From Bradyrhizobium sp. AZCC 2176 (GTDB lineage: Bacteria; Pseudomonadota; Alphaproteobacteria; Rhizobiales; Xanthobacteraceae): 64,000 nucleotides of DNA. The notes beneath the pieces are model-generated. The model worked only from the letters and a program-made list of their open reading frames with translations. It had not been told where the DNA came from and made no database searches. The first letter of the stretch is position 1. Each line of letters begins with the position of its first letter. Positions 39,301 through 46,945 of this stretch are shown here, one piece after another. The position numbers and the translations under genes are program-made. The stretch is taken from positions 5,669,501 to 5,733,500 of the forward strand of contig NZ_JAZHRX010000001.1 in assembly GCF_036924645.1 (NCBI RefSeq), in the 5' to 3' direction.

Positions 39301-39480
39301 CAGCCGCTCGGCATCGCCGTGGTCGGCGGCCTCTGCCTGTCGCAGTTGCTGACGCTTTACATCACGCCCGTGATCTACATCTATCTCGACCGCATCGATC
39401 GCCGCCTGCGGCGCAAGCTCGAACCGCAACTGGAAGAAGCGGGCGAGGGCGAGCGGCCGCACGTGGTTGCCGCCGAATGA
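36352..39480 (+). CDS. RND multidrug efflux transporter (MdtB/MdtC-like)
   Basis: A 1042-residue proton-driven inner-membrane pump of the HAE-RND type. It starts MTLSELCIRRPVMTTLITAS, has 12 membrane segments with two large periplasmic loops, and the fourth segment carries the proton-relay acidic pair in SVGFVVDDAIVMLENIVRH. The second half repeats the fold (FGMEMSVIAMIGIVMLVGIV). Sequence features such as GASADTMAASVAGVIERQLS and SSNSSQGTSTITIQF resemble MdtB/MdtC. Substrates are unknown. The stop overlaps the amidohydrolase start by 4 nt. Confidence 0.95.
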   Translation: MTLSELCIRRPVMTTLITASIIAFGIFGFRLLPVSALPRVDFPTIAVTATLPGASADTMAASVAGVIERQLSTVAGISSMSSNSSQGTSTITIQFDLNRNIDAAALDVQTALTIAQRRLPVEMLIPPSFRKVNPADFPVLFVVLKSSTLPLSAVHEYGDITIGQTLSQIPGVAQVSVYGAQKFAIRVQADPEAAAARGLSLEDIRTAVSRANSSTPVGTLNGPKQDVALQASGQMDKAMDYRQIVVAWRNGSPVKLDEVARIYDSVENERIASWLNGERAIVLGIQKQPDANTVAVVDSILAKFPALRAQIPPSVSINVLMDRSISIRQAVADVEETLLIAIGLVILVIFLFLRSASATFIPALAVPISLFGTCAVMYALDYSINNMTLLALTLSVGFVVDDAIVMLENIVRHIEHGMRPFEAALKGAREIGFTIISITFSLIAVFIPVLLMGGIVGRVFREFAVTVSVAIIVSGFVSLTLTPMLCARVLRAHDATKKPNIVLRIFEAMFESWLRAYEWTLDWVLARKFLMLMVTLATLGGTVYLYMIVPKGFFPQEDTGFLIGVTEAATDTSFEAMKERQQALVDVLKTDPAIDYINSTVGAGGPNTTANYGRLFIALKPKKERDNLNAIIGRLRGKARQIPGMQAFFQPIQNLNIGGRISKSQYQYVMQSGDTESLYRLAPEMREKIEKLPGLLDVTTDLYIKNPQMTVDIDREKAAVYGVTVDQVRNQLYNAYGSRQVGTIYMPSNDYQIILEVQPHFRVDPSDLSKLYMKTQNNQTIPLSAVAKLVPTVGPLQINHQAQQPAVTISFNLAPGNSLGYAVDKITELEQASNLPATIATGFSGTAQVFQDSLRGQGVLILAAVFAAFVILGILYESFIHPITIISGLPSAGIGAIVTLMLFGMEMSVIAMIGIVMLVGIVKKNAIMMVDFALERRRVGLSAEHAIREAALLRFRPIMMTTFAAIFGTLPIALGAGAGAELRQPLGIAVVGGLCLSQLLTLYITPVIYIYLDRIDRRLRRKLEPQLEEAGEGERPHVVAAE

Positions 39481-40343
39481 TGCCGTTCGGGCGGGCGATA
39501 CGCTCGGCGGCCTGCAGCGTCGCCATCCTGATGGCGCTCGCCTTTGTCGCCGCGGCGAACGCCCCGGCCGGCGCGAACGAGCCGATCGAAATCTTCGACG
39601 CCCATATGCACTACAATTGGGAACCAAACCCCTATTACAGCGTCGACGAGGTGCTGGCGCTGTTCAAAAAGCATCGCGTTACCGGCATCCTCGCCACCAG
39701 CCGCCCGAACACCGGCACGCACGCGCTTGTTGACGCCAAGCCGCAGGGCCTGCAGATCGTGCCCTTCATCCGGCCGTATCGCGTGCGCGCGGACATCCAG
39801 ACCTGGTTCGGCGATCCCTTCATTTTCGACCTGGTGCAGGACGAGTTCAAACGCGGCTACTATCGCGGCATCGGCGAATTCCACATCTCGGGCAAGGCGG
39901 CTGATACCGAATGGGTGAAGAAGACTGTCGATTTCGCGGTCGAGCACGACCTTTACCTGCATGCCCATGCCGATGATGTCGCCGTCGAAATCCTGATGCG
40001 GCACAATCCGCGCGCCCGCATCATCTGGGCGCACACCGGCTTTGGCCTGTCGAACGACCGCGTTTCGGAAATGCTGTCGAAATATCCAAAACTGTGGGGC
40101 GAATTGTCCTACCGCAGCGGCATCGTCGATGGCAGCGGCAAGCTGACGGCGGAATGGCGCGCATTGTTCGAGCGCTACCCGGACCGCTTCCTGCTCGGCT
40201 CCGACACCTGGATCAACGAGCGCTGGCAGAGCTACGGCGAGATTATGGCCGGCTACCGAGCGTGGCTTGCGCAGCTACCGCCGAAGATCGCCGTGCAGAT
40301 CGCGCATGGCAATGCGCGGGCGCTGTTCGGTAGCGAGCGCTGA
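39477..40343 (+). CDS. Periplasmic amidohydrolase-family protein
   Basis: A 288-residue protein with a signal peptide (about 1-33, ending AANAPAGANE). The TIM-barrel metal-dependent hydrolase fold is marked by EIFDAHMHYNW (HxH), FHISGKA, LYLHAHADD, IIWAHTGFG and the late Asp in FLLGSDTW. This is the amidohydrolase-2 (PF04909-like) pattern. Substrate unknown. ATGA overlap with the RND pump shows it is translated with the efflux operon, an unusual partner. Hydrolysis of an exported or imported compound in the periplasm is inference. Confidence 0.82.
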   Translation: MMPFGRAIRSAACSVAILMALAFVAAANAPAGANEPIEIFDAHMHYNWEPNPYYSVDEVLALFKKHRVTGILATSRPNTGTHALVDAKPQGLQIVPFIRPYRVRADIQTWFGDPFIFDLVQDEFKRGYYRGIGEFHISGKAADTEWVKKTVDFAVEHDLYLHAHADDVAVEILMRHNPRARIIWAHTGFGLSNDRVSEMLSKYPKLWGELSYRSGIVDGSGKLTAEWRALFERYPDRFLLGSDTWINERWQSYGEIMAGYRAWLAQLPPKIAVQIAHGNARALFGSER

Positions 40344-40422
40344 GGACGTAAGCGGTCTGCTTAGTCCTGCGCGAGGCGGGTTAGTTGCCCTCGATAGACG
40401 TGCCTAAACGAGCGCCAGCTGG

Positions 40423-41385
40423 TTACGAAGCACTGTAGTGCTCGAGGTCCAAAGCCAGGCGTTCGAGCGGTTGGCTATTTCCGATTTGGGCCATCCAGCA
40501 CCAAAGTTCGAGAACGAAGTAGAGATGATAGAGGTCGAGCGTTTGAGACCAGTGCTCCCGGTCCATAACGCCATAACCTTGAAGGACTGCGCGTCTGGAT
40601 TCTGCGTCCAGATAATAGAACGCCTTGGCGACGTCCATAAGCGGATCTCCGGCGAGCGCGCCCTCAAAATCCAAAACCCCGCTGAGCTGCACGTTCCCAT
40701 TCGTCGTAGTGGCAAGCAGGTTGCCGGCGTGCAGATCATTGTGACACAGCACCGCATGCGTGCATGCATCAAGCAGGCCTGCGCGATCGGCGAAATGCTC
40801 AGCGATCTTTCGGGCCAAGCCTGCGTCTCCACCGCGCTCAGTAAATTCCGTGAGCTTTCGCTGGAATTGATGCGTCAGGTAGGCTTGATTTGTCGAATGT
40901 GGAGTCCAGATGCCCTTCGGTCCGATATAGCCGAAAGCTTCCATCGAGATACGATGAAATTCCCGAAGCAGCTGGCCGATTTGTGTGTAAGCCGAAAGCC
41001 GTTGCGCCGAGGCTAAACTTGCTTCCAGCGGACCCAGTATCGAACCCTCGAGCTTGGTCATCAACGTGAAGCTCAGGTCGAGCAATCTCTTTGAGGCATC
41101 CGCCAACAGGATGCGCGGCACGGACACGTTGAGGCGGTCCTGGATGAGACCAATGACGGTTACCTCCTTTTGCATCTTCCAGTGCAATTCGTCGGGATAG
41201 ACCTTCAGCACGAGCGGCGGATGCGCCGGGTCAAGGAAAGCGATCTCGTAAACCGTTGCGATCTCGCCGCCATGAAGCCTGGAAACCGCCGCAACGACTT
41301 GTTTTGAATTGGCCTGATCGACAATCACCTGCGCCGTCGCGACAGACAGTTGCGGATCCGGCTTGAGCTTCATCGCGGCACCCAT
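40423..41385 (-). CDS. Aminoglycoside-phosphotransferase-family kinase
   Basis: A 320-residue protein-kinase-like phosphotransferase. The ATP-binding Lys lies in PPLVLKVYPDE, the catalytic loop is VLCHNDLHAGNLL (H-x-D-x4-N), and the metal-binding Asp is in GVLDFEGALAGDPLMDVA. The family includes aminoglycoside, choline and homoserine kinases; the substrate cannot be told. The start is uncertain (ATG 41385 or 41373; the frame is open to 41460). The DNA is visibly less GC-rich than its neighbours, and the gene stands alone, which suggests recent acquisition. Confidence 0.78.
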   Translation of the reverse strand: MGAAMKLKPDPQLSVATAQVIVDQANSKQVVAAVSRLHGGEIATVYEIAFLDPAHPPLVLKVYPDELHWKMQKEVTVIGLIQDRLNVSVPRILLADASKRLLDLSFTLMTKLEGSILGPLEASLASAQRLSAYTQIGQLLREFHRISMEAFGYIGPKGIWTPHSTNQAYLTHQFQRKLTEFTERGGDAGLARKIAEHFADRAGLLDACTHAVLCHNDLHAGNLLATTTNGNVQLSGVLDFEGALAGDPLMDVAKAFYYLDAESRRAVLQGYGVMDREHWSQTLDLYHLYFVLELWCWMAQIGNSQPLERLALDLEHYSAS

Positions 41386-41520
41386 TCGAAGCCCGTTACG
41401 TTTGCACGGCCGGGACAATGTCGGCAAGCGGACCATCACAGTTGCCGCCAAAAATCGCAACGTAGATTGCGCGACGGCGATCCGCGAGCACAGTTCGGCG
41501 CGGCGCGGTGAGGGGGCGCC

Positions 41521-42495
41521 TCAATCCGCGAACTGACCGGCCGCCTTGATGATCGGCGCCCAGCGGTCGACCTCGCTGATCAACTGCGCCTTCAGCGCCT
41601 CGGGCGTGGCCTGATCCTGCGGCACAGGTTCCGTGTTGATCTCGTTGAACCGCTTCACCAAGTCCGGGTCGCGCAACGCCTCTTGCAACGTCCTGGACAG
41701 CTTTTGGACGACGTCGTCAGGCGTGCCCTTCGGCGCGTAGATGCCATGCCAAGCCCCGACCTCAAACCCCTTCAGCCCGGCCTCGTCTGCGGTCGGCAGA
41801 TCAGGCATCGACCCAAGCCGGCTCTTTGTCGTGATGGCGTAAGCCTTGATCAGCTTTGAGGCGATCGGCGCCGTGGTGTTGGTGGTCTGGTCGCAGGAGA
41901 GGTCGATCTGCTTGCCGATCAGATCGTTCATGATGGGCGCATTGCCCTTGTAGGGCACGGTAAGGATTTCCTTGCCGACCGCGGTCATGAACAGCATGCC
42001 GCAGAGGTGGGAAGCGGCGCCGAGGCCGGCATTGCCAAAGGTCATCTTGTCGCCATTGGCCTTGATGTAGGTGACCAGCTCAGCCAGCGTGCTCGGCGGC
42101 AGATCGGGACGGCCGATGATGGTCATTGGCGCATTGGTGACGAGACCGATCGGCGCGAACGCCGTCTTGGTGTCATAGGGCAGCTTGCGATAAAGCGTGG
42201 CCGCCGTGGAGATGCCGATATGGTGGATCAATAGCGTATAACCATCGGGCTCCGCGCGCGAGGCCCTCGTGGCTGCGATCGTGCCGCCGGCGCCCGTTGC
42301 GTTTTCGATCACGATGGTCTGGCCCAGCAATTTCGACATCGTCTGCGCGGTCACCCGCGCCACCGTGTCGGTGGCGCCGCCCGCGGCGAAGGGGACCAGC
42401 AGCGTGATCGGCCGGTTCGGATAGTTCTGCGCGAGGGCCGTTGAACTGATGATGGCGAACGCGAGCGCAATAATGGCTGTCTTCTTCATCTGCAT
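41521..42495 (-). CDS. Bug/TctC-family solute-binding receptor
   Basis: A 324-residue periplasmic receptor with signal peptide (MQMKKTAIIALAFAIISSTALA) and the family start YPNRPITLLVPFAAGGATD, then NATGAGGTIA and RAEPDGYTLLIHHIG. GAGGGAAACGCCA precedes the start at 42495. It is 62 nt downstream of the tartrate-dehydrogenase-like gene on the same strand. Binding of a hydroxy-dicarboxylate such as tartrate or malate is a reasonable inference from that pairing. No TctAB permease is adjacent. Confidence 0.9.
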   Translation of the reverse strand: MQMKKTAIIALAFAIISSTALAQNYPNRPITLLVPFAAGGATDTVARVTAQTMSKLLGQTIVIENATGAGGTIAATRASRAEPDGYTLLIHHIGISTAATLYRKLPYDTKTAFAPIGLVTNAPMTIIGRPDLPPSTLAELVTYIKANGDKMTFGNAGLGAASHLCGMLFMTAVGKEILTVPYKGNAPIMNDLIGKQIDLSCDQTTNTTAPIASKLIKAYAITTKSRLGSMPDLPTADEAGLKGFEVGAWHGIYAPKGTPDDVVQKLSRTLQEALRDPDLVKRFNEINTEPVPQDQATPEALKAQLISEVDRWAPIIKAAGQFAD

Positions 42496-42557
42496 TGGCG
42501 TTTCCCTCAATTCTTTTTCTGATTTGTCTTGCGGGCCGTTTGCCTCGCGACCGTCCG

Positions 42558-43631
42558 TCACACGTTGGAGCTGTGGATCGCTTCCACGACGGCGTCGGTG
42601 ACATCCTTTGTCGTCGCGGTGCCGCCGACGTCGGGCGTCGTGATGCCGGCGCCCGTCACCTTCTCCACGGCGCGCATCAGCCGGGCCGAGGCCTCGGCCT
42701 CGCCGAGATGATCGAGCATCTGCGATGCCGTCCAGAAGCTCGCGACCGGGTTGGCGATGCCCTTGCCGGTGATATCGAAGGCCGAACCGTGGATCGGCTC
42801 AAACATGGATGGAAAGCGCCGCTCGGGATCGATGTTCGCGGTCGGGGCGACGCCGAGACTGCCGGCCAGCGCGCCGGCGAGGTCGGACAGGATATCGGCG
42901 TGGAGGTTGGTCGCCACGATGGTATCGAGGCTCTGCGGCTTCAGCGTCATACGGACCGTCATCGCATCGACCAGCATCTTGTCCCAGGTGACATCGGGAA
43001 ATTCTTTCGAGATCTCGTTGGCGATCTCGTCCCACATCACCATGCCGTGCCGCTGCGCATTCGATTTGGTAACCACGGTGAGGAGTTTTCGCGGCCGCGA
43101 CTGGGCCAGCTTGAACGCATAGCGCATGATGCGCTGGACGCCGACGCGGGTGAAGACCGCGACTTCGGTGCCGACTTCCTCCGGCAGGCCGCGATGGACG
43201 CGGCCGCCGCAGCCGGCATATTCGCCTTCGGAGTTTTCACGCACGATCACCCAGTCGAGGTCGCCGGGGCCGGCATGACGCAGCGGCGAGGTGATGCCGG
43301 GCAGGATCCGGGTCGGCCGGACATTGGCGTACTGGTCAAAGCCCTGGCAGATCGGCAGGCGCAGGCCCCACAGCGTGATGTGGTCGGGAACGTCGGGCGC
43401 ACCGACCGCGCCGAAATAAATCGCGTCGAATTTCTTCAGCGTGGCGAGTGCATCCGAAGGCATCATCACGCCGTGCTTGCGGTAATAGTCGGAACCCCAG
43501 TTAAACGTTTCGACGTTGAACCTCACATCGCCCAGCCGCTTCTGGAGGTTCTCGAGCGCGGTGACGCCGGCGGCGATGACCTCGGGACCGATCCCGTCGG
43601 CCGGAATCGCCGCGATTGAATATTCACGCAT
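42558..43631 (-). CDS. ttuC: Tartrate dehydrogenase / decarboxylase (isopropylmalate dehydrogenase family)
   Basis: A 357-residue NAD-dependent beta-decarboxylating dehydrogenase. It shows IPADGIGPEVI, WGLRLPICQGFDQYANVRP, VIVRENSEGEYAG, TKSNAQRHGMVMWDE, and NLHADILSDLAGALAGSLG with metal-binding Asp. The isopropylmalate branch usually has a different substrate loop, and the QGFDQYANVRP form matches tartrate/malate enzymes (TtuC/YeaU). Of two nearby ATGs, 43631 is preferred because AGGGA lies 6 nt upstream, whereas it abuts the ATG at 43637. Expression is probably controlled by the divergent LysR gene. Confidence 0.88.
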   Translation of the reverse strand: MREYSIAAIPADGIGPEVIAAGVTALENLQKRLGDVRFNVETFNWGSDYYRKHGVMMPSDALATLKKFDAIYFGAVGAPDVPDHITLWGLRLPICQGFDQYANVRPTRILPGITSPLRHAGPGDLDWVIVRENSEGEYAGCGGRVHRGLPEEVGTEVAVFTRVGVQRIMRYAFKLAQSRPRKLLTVVTKSNAQRHGMVMWDEIANEISKEFPDVTWDKMLVDAMTVRMTLKPQSLDTIVATNLHADILSDLAGALAGSLGVAPTANIDPERRFPSMFEPIHGSAFDITGKGIANPVASFWTASQMLDHLGEAEASARLMRAVEKVTGAGITTPDVGGTATTKDVTDAVVEAIHSSNV

Positions 43632-43696
43632 GTCCATTCCCTGTGGTTTTTTGCGCCTTTGATGGTCCGAATGCAGCTTGCGGCCGCGGCGGGCGA

Positions 43697-43734
43697 GAGG
43701 CAATTGCCTCGCGTTTATACAAAAAATTGATATA
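43697..43734. promoter_or_regulatory. Candidate LysR operator region
   Basis: The 121-bp divergent gap contains the perfect palindrome GAGGCAATTGCCTC (43697-43710). Six bases on is an AT-rich imperfect inverted repeat, TATA at 43716-43719 and TATA at 43731-43734. This is a likely binding zone for the LysR regulator and holds both promoters. The exact box cannot be fixed from sequence alone. Confidence 0.5.
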
Positions 43735-43752
43735 ATCGCTGAGGGAGGACGA

Positions 43753-44658
43753 ATGGACCTGCACCACTTGCGCTGCTTCGTGGCGGCCGCCGAAGAATTG
43801 CATTTTGGCCGGGCGGCGCAGCGGCTCGACATGCTGCCGTCGGCGCTCGGCCGCTTCATCCGCCTGCTTGAGGACGATCTCGGCACGCGGCTGATGACGC
43901 GCACGACGCGCAGCGTCGCGCTGACGGATGACGGCGCGGTGCTCTTGAAGGAAGCGCGGGCGCTGCTGGCGCAGGCCGATGCGCTGGCCGGCCGGTTTCG
44001 GACGCGGGGCCGCAAGCGGGCCGCGGTCATTCGCGTCGGCGCCATCGACAGCGCCGCCGCCGGATTGCTGCCGCGGCTCTTGCACGATTTCCGCCGGCGC
44101 CGGCCCGATGTCAGCGTGCAACTGGTCGAGGAAAAGACCGTCCGCCTGCTGCCGCGCCTGTTGTCCGGCCGGCTCGATCTTGCCTTCGTGCGCCCGCCGG
44201 AGCGGCCCGACAAACGGCTGGAGTTTCTATTCCTGTTGCATGAGACGGCAGTCGTCGCGGTCGCCGACCGTCATCCGCTGGCATCGCGCAAGCGCGTGAG
44301 GATCGCCGATCTCGAGAACGAGCCGTTGATCGTACCCGAGCGCCGCTCGCGGCCGCACAGCCATGACCTCACCATGAAACTGTTCGCCGAAGCGGGGTGT
44401 GAGACGCGTGTCGCTCAGATCGCCGACGAGAAGCAGACCATCGTCAACCTGGTCGCTGCAGGTTTGGGCGTTGCCATCGTCCCGCGCTGGACCTCGCGCA
44501 TGGCAACGCGCGGCGTCCGCTTCATCCGCCTTGCCGCCTCCGACATGAACAAGCTGCCGCTGGCGGCAGCCTGCACCCGCGGCACGCGCGATCCGGTCAG
44601 GGACGAGGTGCTCGCGATGCTGAAAGCCGACCTGCCGCGCTACGCGCGCGAGGCGTAG
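43753..44658 (+). CDS. LysR-family transcriptional regulator
   Basis: A 301-residue regulator. Residues 1-60 are the winged HTH ([20 protein letters not shown], then [20 protein letters not shown]), followed by the linker helix and the periplasmic-binding-like effector domain ([24 protein letters not shown]-like hinge, [14 protein letters not shown]). GAGGGAGG precedes ATG 43753. It is transcribed away from the tartrate dehydrogenase/receptor genes, the usual layout for a LysR protein that activates them in response to a substrate. Confidence 0.92.
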   Translation: MDLHHLRCFVAAAEELHFGRAAQRLDMLPSALGRFIRLLEDDLGTRLMTRTTRSVALTDDGAVLLKEARALLAQADALAGRFRTRGRKRAAVIRVGAIDSAAAGLLPRLLHDFRRRRPDVSVQLVEEKTVRLLPRLLSGRLDLAFVRPPERPDKRLEFLFLLHETAVVAVADRHPLASRKRVRIADLENEPLIVPERRSRPHSHDLTMKLFAEAGCETRVAQIADEKQTIVNLVAAGLGVAIVPRWTSRMATRGVRFIRLAASDMNKLPLAAACTRGTRDPVRDEVLAMLKADLPRYAREA

Positions 44659-44719
44659 ACCGCTCGGGCTCCCAAATGCCGTCCGGAGCCGCTGCGCCAA
44701 AACGTCAATTTTCTTAAGC

Positions 44720-45245
44720 GGATCAAGCTGATTTGGGTCGTCCAGCCCTTCGCGCAAAAATATTCTGCTTTCGTTCTCACCCAAATCAGCGGCATGACTC
44801 CGCCCGTCTCACCGCAGATGAGGGGCGTTGGCCATCGTCACGAACGTGCGGTGAGATGCGATGGACGCAGATGGCGCGCTAGACGTACGCGCCGGAGGCG
44901 TACGGCGAAGTCGTGTGGTCTGGACGCCGCGGTGCTGGCGTTAAGTTGCGCGGAAGTTCTGCGTAACGATGGTGGCAAAAGAGCCGTTCACCAGGGAGAG
45001 CACGAAGTAAGCCGTAAAGCCATTGCGCAGGGAAGGCCGGAATGCTCCCGCTGCCCTGTATGCTCGTGTGCAGTTTTGTTTGCGCAAATCGCACGCGAGA
45101 CCGCGGGTGCAGCAAGCACCCGGTCTTCCCTGCGCCCTCTATTTCGAAGAGGGCAAACGAAGATGCAAAGCTCGGGCGCAATGCGCCGCGAGATCGCGAA
45201 GGTGCGGCAGCTCTGACGATGAATCTGAAATTCTTCCGTCGTCCC
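44720..45245. repeat. Long dispersed non-coding repeat (Bradyrhizobium type)
   Basis: The 636-bp gap between the LysR gene and erpA is mostly one repeat. It begins with the inverted pair CTGATTTGGGTCG...ACCCAAATCAG (44729 to about 44791), continues with GATGAGGGGCGTTGGCCATC, and ends with GCACCCGG/TCTTCCCTGCGCCCTC and CGTCGTCCCTGCG. I recall nearly this order as a frequent multi-copy intergenic sequence in Bradyrhizobium genomes. Open frames in it (for example 44794-45216) are not credible genes. Confidence 0.65.
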
Positions 45246-45294
45246 TGCGTTCGCATGCGTTCGCAGGGACGACCAGTGGCCTTCGCGCCTCTTT

Positions 45295-45624
45295 TCAGAC
45301 CGAAAAGCTCGTCCCGCAGCCGCACGACGCGGTCGCGTTCGGATTGACGACGCGGAACGACGCGCCGATCAGATCGTCGACGAAATCAACCTCCGAGCCA
45401 GCGAGGAACGGCACCGAGGCCGGATCGACCAGCACCACCGCCCCCTCGCGCGCGATCACCAGATCGTCCTCGGCCTTGGCGTGGTCGACGTCGAACTTGT
45501 ACTGGAAGCCGGAGCAGCCGCCGCCCTCGACGGAGATGCGCAGCATGGCGCCGTCGCCTTCGGTCTTGAGGATTTCGCCGATGCGGCGGGCGGCCCGCTC
45601 GCTGACGGTGATGGCAGTGGTCAT
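45295..45624 (-). CDS. erpA: Iron-sulfur cluster insertion protein ErpA
   Basis: A 109-residue A-type carrier that delivers Fe-S clusters to apoproteins. The three conserved Cys are C37 in GGGCSGFQY and C101/C103 in SCGCGTSF. The N-terminal MTTAITVSERAARRIGEIL is typical of the ErpA/IscA family, and the position beside dgt is the usual one for alphaproteobacterial erpA. Transcribed divergently from dgt with a 103-bp gap. Confidence 0.92.
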   Translation of the reverse strand: MTTAITVSERAARRIGEILKTEGDGAMLRISVEGGGCSGFQYKFDVDHAKAEDDLVIAREGAVVLVDPASVPFLAGSEVDFVDDLIGASFRVVNPNATASCGCGTSFSV

Positions 45625-45727
45625 GGCATGCTCTCCGGCCCGTCATGCCCAATTCATTTGGTATGGGGCGTCAGACATAGTTAAGTGCGTAATCTCGCGG
45701 AATCAAATGGATAAGGACTAAAAAATC

Positions 45728-46936
45728 GTGTCGGTCGGAATGGCTGCCCCCCGTGCGCCCTATGGCTGCGACCCCGATTCCAGCCGCGGCCGGCTTTTTG
45801 CGGAGCCGCCGAGCAAGACCCGCAGTCCGTTCCGGCGCGATTGCGATCGGGTGATCCATTCCACCGCGTTCCGGCGGCTGAAGCACAAGACGCAGGTGTT
45901 CGTGTTCCATGAGGGCGACCATTACCGCACGCGGCTGACCCATTCGCTGGAAGTGGCGCAGATTGCCCGTGCGCTGGCCCGGCAACTCGGCCTCGACGAG
46001 GACCTGACCGAAACGCTGGCGCTGGCCCATGACCTCGGCCATCCCCCGTTCGGCCATGCCGGCGAGCGGGCGCTCGACAAATGCCTCAAGGCTCATGGCG
46101 GCTTCGACCACAATGCACAGGCGTTGCGGGTCATAACCGCGCTGGAGCACCGCTATCCCGAGTTCGACGGGCTGAATCTGACCTGGGAAGCGCTCGAAGG
46201 CATCGTCAAGCACAACGGCCCGCTGACCGAGCGGAGCGGGGCCCCGGCCGGGCCCTACCGCGAAAGCGGCATCCCCGTCGGCATTGCCGATTTCAACCAA
46301 AAATTCGATCTGGAGCTGTGGAGCTACGCCTCGCTGGAGGCGCAGGCCGCGGCCTTTGCCGACGACATCGCCTATGACGCCCATGACATCGACGACGGCC
46401 TGCGCGCCGGCCTGTTCAGCGTCGATGATCTGAAGGTCATGCCGCTCACCGAAACCATCATCGCCGACATCGACCGGCATTATCCCAATCTCGACGATAT
46501 CAGGCGCGGCGCGGAACTGGTGCGCGAGCTGATTTCCTACATGATCGGAGCGGTCATGTCTGAGGCGGGCAGGCGGCTGGCGGCGGCGCAACCGCAATCG
46601 GCGCATGACGTCCGCCACCACCACCAGCCGCTGGTCGCCTTTCCGCCCGCGGTCGCGGAGGAGGAGGCCGCGATCAAGGCGTTCCTGAAAGTGCACATGT
46701 ACCGCCACCCCCGCGTCATGCGGGTGATGGACGAGGCGGAAGGGATCCTGTTCGACCTGTTCGCGCGCTACCAAACCTCCCCGGGCGACCTGCCGCCCGA
46801 ATGGATCGAGGGCACCGAGCGCGAGAGCGAAGGGGAGCGGGCGCGCCGGATCGGCAATTTCATCGCCGGGATGACCGACCGTTTCGCCTTGATCGAGCAC
46901 CAAAGGCTTTTTGACTCGACCCCGGATTTGCGTTAG
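45728..46936 (+). CDS. dgt: Deoxyguanosinetriphosphate triphosphohydrolase-like protein
   Basis: A 402-residue HD-domain dNTP triphosphohydrolase. After [20 protein letters not shown] comes the HD metal site: [18 protein letters not shown] (first His) and [17 protein letters not shown] (HD). It hydrolyses dNTPs to nucleosides and triphosphate, acting in nucleotide balance. GTG 45728 is taken as start, though ATG 45740 would also serve. argS follows after 9 nt, so the two form an operon. Confidence 0.92.
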   Translation: MSVGMAAPRAPYGCDPDSSRGRLFAEPPSKTRSPFRRDCDRVIHSTAFRRLKHKTQVFVFHEGDHYRTRLTHSLEVAQIARALARQLGLDEDLTETLALAHDLGHPPFGHAGERALDKCLKAHGGFDHNAQALRVITALEHRYPEFDGLNLTWEALEGIVKHNGPLTERSGAPAGPYRESGIPVGIADFNQKFDLELWSYASLEAQAAAFADDIAYDAHDIDDGLRAGLFSVDDLKVMPLTETIIADIDRHYPNLDDIRRGAELVRELISYMIGAVMSEAGRRLAAAQPQSAHDVRHHHQPLVAFPPAVAEEEAAIKAFLKVHMYRHPRVMRVMDEAEGILFDLFARYQTSPGDLPPEWIEGTERESEGERARRIGNFIAGMTDRFALIEHQRLFDSTPDLR

Positions 46937-46945
46937 GCGGCGGCC

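Noticed and set aside
35773..39627. A 1284-codon minus-strand open frame opposite the RND genes
   Set aside because: It is antisense to two well-conserved genes. Its translation is His/Arg/Asp-rich without domains, an effect of GC-rich third positions.
44794..45216. A 140-codon frame and overlapping frames (45023-45721) before erpA
   Set aside because: They lie within the long dispersed repeat and partly antisense to erpA; composition is not coding-like.
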